A program made the translations under genes and the position numbers. From positions 1 through 18,906 of the forward strand of contig CAKQEA010000032.1 in assembly GCA_934229785.1 (NCBI GenBank): a stretch of DNA of 18,906 nt, given 5' to 3'. The stretch comes from an uncultured Anaeroplasmataceae bacterium. GTDB taxonomy: Bacteria; Bacillota_I; Bacilli_A; Acholeplasmatales; Anaeroplasmataceae. Shown piece after piece: positions 1-7,813 of the stretch. The notes beneath the pieces were generated by a model. The model saw only the letters and a list, made by a program, of their open reading frames with translations, did not search any database and was not told the DNA's origin. Within the stretch, counting starts at the first letter, position 1. Each line of letters opens with the position of its first letter.

Positions 1-195
1 TTATTATGGAATCCAGATGGAACACCAACAGCAAGAACTGGTAAGATTTTAGCTGCAACACCTATGGGACGCTTTGGTGTTGTTGATGATTTAGTTGGTG
101 CAACATTATTCCTATTATCAAGCGAAGCTGCATCATTTGTTACTGGTGTTTGTATTCCTATTGATGGTGGCTTCTCATCATATAGTGGAGTATAA
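1..195 (+). CDS. uxuB: SDR-family oxidoreductase, probable D-mannonate oxidoreductase (fructuronate reductase), 3' end only
   Basis: Only the last 64 codons are in the window and the 5' end is missing. The frame reads through NPDGTPTARTGKI, then ATPMGRFG, then FLLSSEAASFVTG and the terminal IPIDGGFSSYSGV, followed by TAA. The RFG...FVTG...DGGF series is the classic C-terminal end of classical short-chain dehydrogenases. The inserted NPDGTPTART segment and the YSGV end are those I know from the Bacillota fructuronate/mannonate reductase subgroup (B. subtilis UxuB/YjmF type). That enzyme reduces D-fructuronate to D-mannonate with NAD(P)H in hexuronate catabolism in the cytoplasm. The catalytic Tyr-Lys and the Rossmann glycine motif lie upstream of the window and cannot be checked. 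The GH2 gene starts one base after the stop, so the two are clearly co-transcribed. The SDR family call is firm; the substrate is inferred and another sugar-acid or polyol substrate is possible. Confidence 0.8.
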   Translation, partial: LLWNPDGTPTARTGKILAATPMGRFGVVDDLVGATLFLLSSEAASFVTGVCIPIDGGFSSYSGV

Positions 196-196
196 A

Positions 197-2104
197 ATGA
201 GAAGAAGTATTTTATTAATGAATGATTGGCTTTTTAAATATAAGGATAATGATTTTATCAAAATTGATTTACCACATACTTGGAATAATATCGATGGTCA
301 GGATGGTGGAAATGATTATTACCGTGGTAAATGTATTTATCAAAAGAAATTTATAAAGCCAGATTATAGTGATGATGAAGAGGTTTATTTACAATTTGAT
401 GGTGTAAATTCATCATGTGTTGTGTATTTAAATGATAAGAAAATAATGACTCATGATGGTGGGTATTCAACATTTAGAGTTAGAATTACAGATGATATAT
501 TAGAGCATAATATGTTAATTTTAGAGGTTGATAATAAAATAAATGATCGAGTTTATCCTCAAAGAGCAGATTTTACATTTTATGGTGGTATTTATCGTAA
601 TGTCAGCTTATTAATTGTTAACAAAAAACATTTTGAGCTTGATTATTATGGTGGACTTGGTGTCAAATATTATACTAAAATTAATAAGGATGAAGCCTAT
701 ATTTGTACAGAGGCCTTTGCAAATTCTGATAATATTGTTGTTGAGCTTAAGGATAAAAATGAAAATGTAATTGCAATAGTTAATGGTAAAAAGGCAACTA
801 TAAATGTTAAAAATCCCATCTTGTGGGATGGTGTAAATAATCCATATTTATATACTCTAACTTTTAAAATTGTTGAAAATGAAGTTTTAGTTGATGAAAT
901 AACAGTTAATTGTGGTATAAGAGAGTTTTACGTTGATTCTACTAAGGGATTTTTTCTAAATGGTAAAAGCTACCCTCTTCATGGAGTTTCAAGACATCAG
1001 GATTTTAAAAAATTAGGAAATGCAATTGATGAAAAAATAATGCTAAATGATATGGAATTAATCAAAGAGGTTGGGGCTAATACAATAAGGCTTGCACATT
1101 ATCAGCATAATCAGTATTTTTATGATTTATGTGATAAATATGGAATGATTGTTTGGGCTGAAATTCCCTATATTTCAGAGCATTTAGCTAATGGAAATGA
1201 AAATACAATTTCCCAAATGAAGGAGCTTATAATTCAAAATTATAATCATCCATCTATATGTATGTGGGGAATTTCAAATGAAATAACAATTAAGGATAAT
1301 CATCGTAAGGATATGATTAATAATCATAAAAAATTAAATAATCTTTGTAAGGAATTAGACCCAAATAGATTGACTACAATTGCAAATTATGCAATGTGTA
1401 CGATGAATCATCCTGTGACAAAAATTACAGATTTGGTTGGATGGAATTTATATCTTGGTTGGTATGTTCCAGGATTTATTTTAAATGATTTATGGATAAG
1501 GCTTTATCATTTAATTAATAAAAAAAGACCATTATCATTTTCAGAATATGGTGCTGAGGGAATGCCTAATTTACATAGCAAGCATCCTAGACGCGGTGAT
1601 CATACTGAGGAATATCAAGCAAAGTATCATGAATATATGCTAAAATGCTTTAAAAAATATCCTTTCATGTGGGGAACATATGTTTGGAATATGTTTGATT
1701 TTGCAGCTGATGCAAGAAATCAAGGTGGTGAGCCTGGTATGAATCATAAGGGCTTAGTAACTTTTGATAGAGAGATAAAAAAGGATAGTTTTTATCTATA
1801 TAAGGCTTATTGGTCTAATGATCCATTTATACATATCTGTGGCAAAAGATATTCTAATCGTGAAGGAAAGAGTATGATTATAAAGGTTTACACAAATTTA
1901 AAAAGCGTTGATTTGTATTTAAATGACAAACTAATTAAAACGCTTAATGGCGAAAAAATATTTAAATGTAGGATTAAGATGAGTGAGGTGAATAAGATTA
2001 AAGTAGTTAATAATGATGTTTTTGATAATGCAATTTTTTACAAGGTAAAAGAAAAAGATAAAAATTATATTTTATCTAAAAACAAATCACAAAATTGGGT
2101 TTAA
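197..2104 (+). CDS. Glycoside hydrolase family 2 (beta-glucuronidase/beta-galactosidase type), cytoplasmic
   Basis: This is a 635-residue GH2 retaining glycosidase. I start it at ATG 197 because GGAG lies six bases upstream and the SDR gene stops at 195; the same frame is open further upstream but overlaps the SDR gene. Order of parts: N-terminal jelly-roll sugar-binding domain (about 1-145, with FDGVNSSCVVYLN and the FYGGIYR motif), Ig-like domain (about 150-245), TIM barrel (about 247-540) and a short C-terminal Ig-like domain (about 555-620). The acid/base is Glu362 in WGISNE and the nucleophile Glu450 in FSEYGAEG. Both are present, so it should be active. An N-x-K motif (Asn516, Lys518) sits where E. 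coli UidA has its carboxylate-reading Asn/Lys pair, but similar motifs occur in some GH2 galactosidases. There is no signal peptide, so it probably acts on imported oligosaccharides. The uronate reductase upstream favours a glucuronidase or galacturonidase role, which is inference. Confidence 0.93.
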   Translation: MRRSILLMNDWLFKYKDNDFIKIDLPHTWNNIDGQDGGNDYYRGKCIYQKKFIKPDYSDDEEVYLQFDGVNSSCVVYLNDKKIMTHDGGYSTFRVRITDDILEHNMLILEVDNKINDRVYPQRADFTFYGGIYRNVSLLIVNKKHFELDYYGGLGVKYYTKINKDEAYICTEAFANSDNIVVELKDKNENVIAIVNGKKATINVKNPILWDGVNNPYLYTLTFKIVENEVLVDEITVNCGIREFYVDSTKGFFLNGKSYPLHGVSRHQDFKKLGNAIDEKIMLNDMELIKEVGANTIRLAHYQHNQYFYDLCDKYGMIVWAEIPYISEHLANGNENTISQMKELIIQNYNHPSICMWGISNEITIKDNHRKDMINNHKKLNNLCKELDPNRLTTIANYAMCTMNHPVTKITDLVGWNLYLGWYVPGFILNDLWIRLYHLINKKRPLSFSEYGAEGMPNLHSKHPRRGDHTEEYQAKYHEYMLKCFKKYPFMWGTYVWNMFDFAADARNQGGEPGMNHKGLVTFDREIKKDSFYLYKAYWSNDPFIHICGKRYSNREGKSMIIKVYTNLKSVDLYLNDKLIKTLNGEKIFKCRIKMSEVNKIKVVNNDVFDNAIFYKVKEKDKNYILSKNKSQNWV

Positions 2105-2108
2105 GGAG
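2103..2108 (+). promoter_or_regulatory. Ribosome binding site deciding the lipoprotein start
   Basis: AAGGAG overlaps the GH2 stop codon and lies seven bases before ATG 2116. This fixes the lipoprotein start there rather than at the in-frame TTG seven codons upstream. Confidence 0.8.
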
Positions 2109-2115
2109 AAAAAAT

Positions 2116-4281
2116 ATGAAAAAGAAATTTATTAAGATGTTTGCATTAGCAACAATTTTATGTTGTGGACTTGGTGTTGTTACAAGCTGTAATAATAACA
2201 AAAACGATACTCCACCATCAGAAGAGGTTGATGATGTTAATTTAACATTATCTGATGAAAGTTTATCAATAAATATTAATCAAACAAAAGCTTTAACTGC
2301 AAATACAAATAATAATAATTTGTATTTATTCACATGGTCTTCAAGTGACAAAGAAATTGCAACTGTTAGTAAGGGTGTAATAACTGCGTTAAAGCCTGGT
2401 AATGTTGAAATAACAGTTAGTGTAAAGAAAAAGGGATCTGCTAAGGTTTTAGCAACAAAAACATGTAAGGTAGTTGTTCTTAACAAGTCAATTACTCTTG
2501 ATAAGAGTGAAATGACAATTTCAATGAGTGAAAGCAAAACAGGTGTTATTAAGGCTACTATAACAGATGATGCACCAATCACTTGGACATCATCAGATGA
2601 AACAATTGCTACAGTAGAAGGTGGTGTAGTTACAGCAATCAAGGCTGGTACTGTTACTATTACTGCAAAAAGTGGCGATTTAGAGGCAACTTGTATTGTT
2701 AACATTTATAAGAATTACTTTAGCCTAAATGCAACTGAGGTTATTGAGATTAATGAGTCAAAGAAGCTTGAGGTTAAGGGTGAATTAAGTTCTGATGCAG
2801 TATATTCAACATCAGATGATAGCATAGTTTCTATTGAAAATGGTGAAGTTGTAGGCTTGAAAAAAGGAATGGCTACAATAACTTTAAAATCAGAGGAGGA
2901 TAACATTGTTGCTACATGTGTTGTAATTGTTAAAGGAAAAGGTGAAGAAAAAACTGAATTACTTACTGGTAAGAAGGTTGAGACAGTTGCTAATCCAGGT
3001 AATTGGTATTATCTATTAGAATCTGATTTAGTTACAGTTTCAGAAATTCCTTCAATTGATAATGGTTTAATTACAGCTAATGTAACTCATGTTGGTAAAG
3101 AAGATGGTACTATTGCAGGTCCAAATATGTTCTATTTACGTTATCAGCCTGATAGTGTTGGTGACTATATTTATAGTGTTAAGTTGTATTTATATTCTAG
3201 CGAAGACACATTGATTTCAATTAATGGTGGTTCTGATACTGAATATAGTAAGGGATTAACAGTAATTCCAACTGAATTTACTTCAAACTTATCATCACCA
3301 TATCAAATTAAAATCAAGGCTTCAGCTAACTATTATGTAATTCCTATCATTGAAAAAACTGGTGAAGTTGAAAAGATGAGATTATCTGAATCTAAACTTG
3401 AGCTTGATTTAAATGGTACAAAGGAAATGACATTAACTGCAACTGTTCCTGGTAATGATAATCCAGAAATTACTTGGACATCATCAGATGAAACTGTCGC
3501 AACAGTAGAAAATGGTGTTGTAAAAGCATTAAAAGAGGGTACTACAAAGATTACAGCAATTTGTGGAAGTGAATCTGCTGAATGTGATGTTACTGTAGTT
3601 AATTCTGAGGCTAATAAGCTTACAATTTCAAATGAAGAATTAGAGCTTAATGTTACAACAAATAAAACTTACACATTAACAGTTACTAAACCTGGAGTTG
3701 AGAATTTAGAAGCTGTTTGGGCATCATCTAATAATGAAGTAGCAACAGTAGAAGGTGGAGTAGTAACTGCTTTAAAGAGAGGTGCATGTGATATTACAGC
3801 TACATATAATGGTGAAACTGTAACATGTAAGCTAACTGTTCTTGATGATAATATTGTTGATTTAAAGGATGGCGGAACGAATAGTGCAGTTATAAATAAT
3901 CCAGATAATTGGTATTATCTTCTTGAATCAACTCAGGCTGGAGTGGCTGAAACCCCAACATATAATAAAGAAGAAAATAAGATTAATATTAATATATCTA
4001 AGGTCGGAGCAAGTGGTTCAAATTTTGCATATTTAAGATATCAACCAACACAGAGTGGTGAATATAAGGTTACATTAACTATTAATTATACTGGAGATGG
4101 TGATGCTACTATTGAAGTTAAGGGCGGTAATGTTAGTAGTGCTGAAAAAATAACTTTAAAAAATGGTGTGAATAAAATTGAATTTACATTTACTACTAAT
4201 GAGAAAAATCCACTCCAAATTAAATTTAAATCTACTGGTAATTTTGAAATTACACCTGTATTTGAAAAGACTGCAGCGTAA
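2116..4281 (+). CDS. Surface lipoprotein with five Big_2 (Ig-like) domains and two copies of an unrecognised beta-rich module
   Basis: This is a 721-residue exported lipoprotein. A Lys-rich start and hydrophobic stretch lead to the lipobox VTSC with lipidated Cys25, then an Asn/Asp-rich spacer. Bacterial Ig-like group 2 domains follow at about 42-122, 124-198 and 201-273, each with the hallmark W(T/S)SSD..IATV..G.V.A...G...IT. A different module runs about 287-416, then Big_2 domains four (about 419-495) and five (about 501-576), then a second copy of the different module (about 583-717). The two modules share NP(G/D)NWYYLLES at their start, a (F/Y)LRYQP block, and a final (Y/F)(V/E)I.P..EKT. 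Big_2 domains are common in surface proteins as stalks or adhesion units. The repeated aromatic-rich module looks like a carbohydrate-binding module, but I do not recognise the family. No catalytic motif is seen. It lies 11 bases after the GH2 gene. Its likely role is to hold the substrate at the cell surface for the GH3 and beta-helix proteins. Confidence 0.9.
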   Translation: MKKKFIKMFALATILCCGLGVVTSCNNNKNDTPPSEEVDDVNLTLSDESLSININQTKALTANTNNNNLYLFTWSSSDKEIATVSKGVITALKPGNVEITVSVKKKGSAKVLATKTCKVVVLNKSITLDKSEMTISMSESKTGVIKATITDDAPITWTSSDETIATVEGGVVTAIKAGTVTITAKSGDLEATCIVNIYKNYFSLNATEVIEINESKKLEVKGELSSDAVYSTSDDSIVSIENGEVVGLKKGMATITLKSEEDNIVATCVVIVKGKGEEKTELLTGKKVETVANPGNWYYLLESDLVTVSEIPSIDNGLITANVTHVGKEDGTIAGPNMFYLRYQPDSVGDYIYSVKLYLYSSEDTLISINGGSDTEYSKGLTVIPTEFTSNLSSPYQIKIKASANYYVIPIIEKTGEVEKMRLSESKLELDLNGTKEMTLTATVPGNDNPEITWTSSDETVATVENGVVKALKEGTTKITAICGSESAECDVTVVNSEANKLTISNEELELNVTTNKTYTLTVTKPGVENLEAVWASSNNEVATVEGGVVTALKRGACDITATYNGETVTCKLTVLDDNIVDLKDGGTNSAVINNPDNWYYLLESTQAGVAETPTYNKEENKININISKVGASGSNFAYLRYQPTQSGEYKVTLTINYTGDGDATIEVKGGNVSSAEKITLKNGVNKIEFTFTTNEKNPLQIKFKSTGNFEITPVFEKTAA
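2974..3354 (+). repeat. Duplicated protein module, copy 1 (NWYYLLES module)
   Basis: This is the first copy of a roughly 130-residue module inside the Big_2 lipoprotein. It has NPGNWYYLLES near its start, FYLRYQPDS in the middle and YYVIPIIEKTG at the end. The second copy is at 3862-4269. The DNA of the copies has diverged, while the aromatic and tryptophan landmarks are kept. Confidence 0.75.
3862..4269 (+). repeat. Duplicated protein module, copy 2 (NWYYLLES module)
   Basis: This is the second copy, ending at the C-terminus of the lipoprotein. It has NPDNWYYLLES, then AYLRYQPTQSGEYKVTL, and ends FEITPVFEKT. Each copy follows a block of Big_2 domains, so the architecture is (Big_2)x3-module-(Big_2)x2-module, which suggests duplication of a Big_2-module unit. 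Confidence 0.75.
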
Positions 4282-4297
4282 TATGTTGAGGTGATTT

Positions 4298-4720
4298 ATG
4301 AAAAAGGAATTTAATCTAAATTGCTATAAAACTGTTGGATTTTATTTCTCAATTGTATCAATGATTTTATTGATTATTTCAATGGTTTTATACAAAACAA
4401 AATTTACAGGAATTTTATCTGAATACTACAATAGTGTAGTATTCATTCCTGCCATTATTGGCTTGGTTTTAGCTGTTATATTATTAATATTTAATAAAAC
4501 GGCAAAATATTCTCCTATTGTATTATGGGTTTGTACATTTATAAGCTTTCTTTTGTTTATTCAAGCTATATATATGTATTTTACAGGTGTATTTTATAAT
4601 GGAGTAACTTCTGAAGCTATATCACTAATAGATAAGGGTGTATTGGTTAGTGTAGTATTTTACCTTATTGCCTGTGTAATTAGTAATGTAGCAGTATGGC
4701 TTAAGCAATCAAAGGATTAA
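4298..4720 (+). CDS. Small four-helix integral membrane protein of unknown function
   Basis: This is a 140-residue protein with four predicted membrane segments at about 11-31, 47-65, 73-94 and 112-133. The ends are short and charged (MKKEFN at the start, WLKQSKD at the end). GAGGTGA at 4288-4294 precedes the ATG. I recognise no domain, catalytic motif or transporter signature, and four helices with almost no soluble part make a catalytic role unlikely. It sits 16 bases after the binding lipoprotein and 12 bases before the doubly anchored GH3 gene, well inside the operon. It could be a membrane partner or assembly factor for the GH3 enzyme, or a sensor for the substrate. This is inferred from position only. 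Confidence 0.8.
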   Translation: MKKEFNLNCYKTVGFYFSIVSMILLIISMVLYKTKFTGILSEYYNSVVFIPAIIGLVLAVILLIFNKTAKYSPIVLWVCTFISFLLFIQAIYMYFTGVFYNGVTSEAISLIDKGVLVSVVFYLIACVISNVAVWLKQSKD

Positions 4721-4721
4721 T

Positions 4722-4727
4722 AGGAGG
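4722..4727 (+). promoter_or_regulatory. Strong ribosome binding site for the GH3 gene
   Basis: A perfect AGGAGG lies five bases before ATG 4733, just after the stop of the small membrane protein gene. It suggests strong translation of the GH3 enzyme. Confidence 0.8.
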
Positions 4728-4732
4728 AAATT

Positions 4733-7700
4733 ATGCTAAAAAAAATAAATTTCATTTCCAAAATATATACTAATGTAATGGTTGTTGTGATGGGTGTTGC
4801 TATTGCAGGTAGTAAAATCGCATTAGATAATGCAGGTGCTATTACAGCATTTTTGGGTCAAGCAAATCAAGAAATAATTCAAAATCCTAATTCTGATATT
4901 GATACTTTATACCATCCATCAGATTATGAAAGTATTGAGGAGTTAAAGGAAAATGCCAAGAATATAACTTCTAAAATAACAGAAGAGGGTGCTGTTCTTC
5001 TAAAGAATACAAATAATGCCCTACCTTTATCAAAGGGTGCAAAAATTAATTTATATAGTAGTAGTTCAGTAAATTATATATATTCTGGTGGTGGATCATC
5101 ATTTGCTAAAAATTCAGAATTTATATCTTTAAAGGAAGGCTTAGAGTCTTCTGGATTTGTTGTAAATTCAGATTTATGGAATTGGTATAGTAATAATAAA
5201 CAGTATTTTGGTGATCATACTACTAATACAAGCTCTGATGCAGCTAAATATACTATAAATGATGCAAAGTGGTCTGACATAGGTACAGATTCAAAGAACA
5301 AAGAAGCTGAAGCAGGTATATTTGTATTATCAAGATATGGTACAGAGGCAACTGATTTAACAGCTACAGGCGGAAGTAGAACTGATTATAGCAATGGTAA
5401 TTATCTTGAACTTTCTCCTACTGAAATTGATGTATTAAAGAATTTAAAGTCTTTAAAGGCTAGTGGAAAAATTAAAAAAATTATTGTTCTATTAAATTCA
5501 GTTAACCAAGTTCAAGCTGATTATATTGATAGTGCAAATTATGATATTGATTCAATTTTATGGGTTGGAGAAGGCGGAACATCTACAACCTTGGGAATTG
5601 GTAAAATTTTATCAGGTGAAGTAAATCCATCTGGAAAAATTACAGATACTTTCTATAAAAAGCATTACTATAATCCAGTTTATTCTAACTTTGGTGATTA
5701 TGCTAATGTTGGTCCTGTAATTTCTACTGCAAATGGTGGAAAGTCAAATCATTATGTTGTATATCAAGAGGGTATTTATACTGGATATCGTTATACAGAG
5801 ACTAGATATGAGGATGTTGTTTTAAATACTGAAAATGTTGGTGAATTTAATTACAATAGTGTTGTTGCTTATCCATTTGGATATGGCCTAAGCTATACTA
5901 ATTTTGAATATTCTAATTTTAAGGTTAAGTATGATGAGAAGGATGACAAGTATTTAGTATCAGTTACTGTTAAAAATGTCGGTAATGTTAGTGGTAAGGA
6001 AAGTGTTCAAATTTATGCTCAACAGCCTTATACTGAATATGATGTTCAAAATGGTATTGAAAAGTCAGCTGTTGATTTAGTTGGCTATAGTAAAACTGAT
6101 ATTCTTGCACCTGGAAAGTCTGAGGAATTAAATGTAAGTGTTGATGGTAGATGGCTTTCAAGCTATGACTCTCATAATGCTAAGACTTATATTTTAGATG
6201 CGGGTACTTATTATTTGACAGCAGCTAAAAATGCAAATAATGCTATTAATAATATTTTAGAGGCTAAAAAGAATAAGGGTGTTAATGTTAATTCTTCTAA
6301 AATGACTTCATCTGGAGATAAGAGTCTTGTTTATTCAGTTGATAAAGAGTTTGATAATCAAAAATATTCAACAAGCAAAAAGACAAATAATAAAATTACA
6401 AATCAATTTGACAATGCAGATTTGAACCTATATGAAAATAAAGGTGATAATTCTGTTACATATATTTCACGTTCTAATTGGGAAAATACAGTTAAGTATG
6501 GAATAAGTGAGTCACAAGCAAAATTAAGTAATTATGTTGTAATTAATACAAATTCTGAAATGGTTAAGGATGCTAAAAAGACTGCTGATTCAATTCAAAA
6601 GGATGATGTTAAATATCCAACTTTTGGAAAAAATAATGGATTGACACTTGCATCATTATTAACAATGGGTGCTGATGGAAAACTTGAGCATGTTGATTAT
6701 AACGATCCAAGATGGGATGATTTATTAGATCAGATAACATGGGATGAAATGGTATTGTTATTATCTAATGGATTAAGAAAAACTAGTGGTATTGATTCAA
6801 TTTCAAAATCAGAAACAATTGATGGTAATGGAGCATTAGGCCCAGTTGGTGGTTCTACATATAAATATAGTGATAATGCAAATTCAGCTGTAAATAGATA
6901 TGCATTTTTATATGATGATCCAGATCAGGATTCATCTCCTATTCAATATCCATGTGCTGCAATTATTGCCGCAACTATGAATGATAAGCTCGTTGAGGAA
7001 TTAGGTGAGTCTATTGGTGAAGATTGCTTATGGGCTGGTTATTCTGGCTTATATGGTTTAGGTGTTAATATTCATCGTGGTGCATATAATGGTCGTGCCT
7101 TTGAGTATTATGGTGAGGATAGTGTTTTATCAGGCTATATAGCTTCATCACAAGTAAAGGGGATTCATAAAAAAGGTGTTTATGTTTACATGAAGCATGC
7201 TATTTTAAATGAGCAAGAAAAAAATAGAGAAGGTGTAAATACCTGGTGTAATGAACAAGCTATAAGACAAATTTATTTACGTTCATTCCAAATTGCAATA
7301 GAGGAAGCTAATGCTGAAAATGTTATGACTGGCTTTAATAGAATTGGTTTGACATGGACAAGTCAGCAAGGATTCATTAATACTGTATTAAGAGATGAAT
7401 TTGGTATGGAGGGCTTTGCTGTATCAGATTATTGGCAAGATGGCTATATGGACCTTGTTGGTGGTATTTTAGGTGGTTCAGCTTTACCAGATGGTGATAA
7501 GGCCTCTACTGCTGAAAAGTCTGCATTGTATAAGTACAAGGAGGGCTATGGTAAGCTTGCAAATGCAATGCGTGAGGAAACTCATAGAATATTGTATGTT
7601 ACCGTTAATAGTAGTGCAATGAATGGTATTGATTCATCAACTATTTATCGTTCAATAACACCTTTATGGATTAAGCAGCTTAATGTTGCAAAGATTATTA

Positions 7701-7813
7701 TTTATGTTGCTGCATCACTTGGTATAGCTACATATGTAGGTAGCATTGTTGCAATAGAAATTTGTGAATATAAAGATAAAAGAAAGAAAGGTAAGGAAAT
7801 CAAAATAAAATGA
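4733..7813 (+). CDS. Membrane-anchored GH3 beta-glycosidase with swapped domain order
   Basis: This is a 1026-residue GH3 enzyme in which the usual domain order is reversed. An N-terminal membrane anchor (about 12-32) is followed by the alpha/beta sandwich (about 70-310, opening with EEGAVLLKN and holding the likely acid/base Glu205 in RYGTEATDL). Then come a fibronectin III-like domain (about 390-500), a linker rich in Asn, Lys and Ser (about 505-640), and the TIM barrel (about 657-960). The barrel has Asp697 in IDGNGAL, GRAFEYYGEDSVLSG (787-801), Lys821-His822 and NEQEKNR (826-832) for substrate binding, and the nucleophile Asp899 in AVSDYW. A C-terminal membrane helix (about 986-1010) ends in a Lys-rich tail. 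All key residues are kept, so an active retaining beta-glucosidase-type enzyme is likely, with its catalytic part outside the cell and both ends inside. GH3 also includes xylosidases and hexosaminidases, so the substrate is open. Its last codons overlap the next gene (ATGA). Confidence 0.92.
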   Translation: MLKKINFISKIYTNVMVVVMGVAIAGSKIALDNAGAITAFLGQANQEIIQNPNSDIDTLYHPSDYESIEELKENAKNITSKITEEGAVLLKNTNNALPLSKGAKINLYSSSSVNYIYSGGGSSFAKNSEFISLKEGLESSGFVVNSDLWNWYSNNKQYFGDHTTNTSSDAAKYTINDAKWSDIGTDSKNKEAEAGIFVLSRYGTEATDLTATGGSRTDYSNGNYLELSPTEIDVLKNLKSLKASGKIKKIIVLLNSVNQVQADYIDSANYDIDSILWVGEGGTSTTLGIGKILSGEVNPSGKITDTFYKKHYYNPVYSNFGDYANVGPVISTANGGKSNHYVVYQEGIYTGYRYTETRYEDVVLNTENVGEFNYNSVVAYPFGYGLSYTNFEYSNFKVKYDEKDDKYLVSVTVKNVGNVSGKESVQIYAQQPYTEYDVQNGIEKSAVDLVGYSKTDILAPGKSEELNVSVDGRWLSSYDSHNAKTYILDAGTYYLTAAKNANNAINNILEAKKNKGVNVNSSKMTSSGDKSLVYSVDKEFDNQKYSTSKKTNNKITNQFDNADLNLYENKGDNSVTYISRSNWENTVKYGISESQAKLSNYVVINTNSEMVKDAKKTADSIQKDDVKYPTFGKNNGLTLASLLTMGADGKLEHVDYNDPRWDDLLDQITWDEMVLLLSNGLRKTSGIDSISKSETIDGNGALGPVGGSTYKYSDNANSAVNRYAFLYDDPDQDSSPIQYPCAAIIAATMNDKLVEELGESIGEDCLWAGYSGLYGLGVNIHRGAYNGRAFEYYGEDSVLSGYIASSQVKGIHKKGVYVYMKHAILNEQEKNREGVNTWCNEQAIRQIYLRSFQIAIEEANAENVMTGFNRIGLTWTSQQGFINTVLRDEFGMEGFAVSDYWQDGYMDLVGGILGGSALPDGDKASTAEKSALYKYKEGYGKLANAMREETHRILYVTVNSSAMNGIDSSTIYRSITPLWIKQLNVAKIIIYVAASLGIATYVGSIVAIEICEYKDKRKKGKEIKIK

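Noticed and set aside
95..196. Upstream extension of the GH2 gene to an in-frame earlier start.
   Set aside because: It overlaps the clear SDR coding sequence; ATG 197 has GGAG at the right distance and begins the GH2 homology.
2280..2906. Minus-strand open frames opposite the Big_2 lipoprotein.
   Set aside because: They mirror repeated Thr/Val-rich codons of the plus-strand gene, with no ribosome site or domain.
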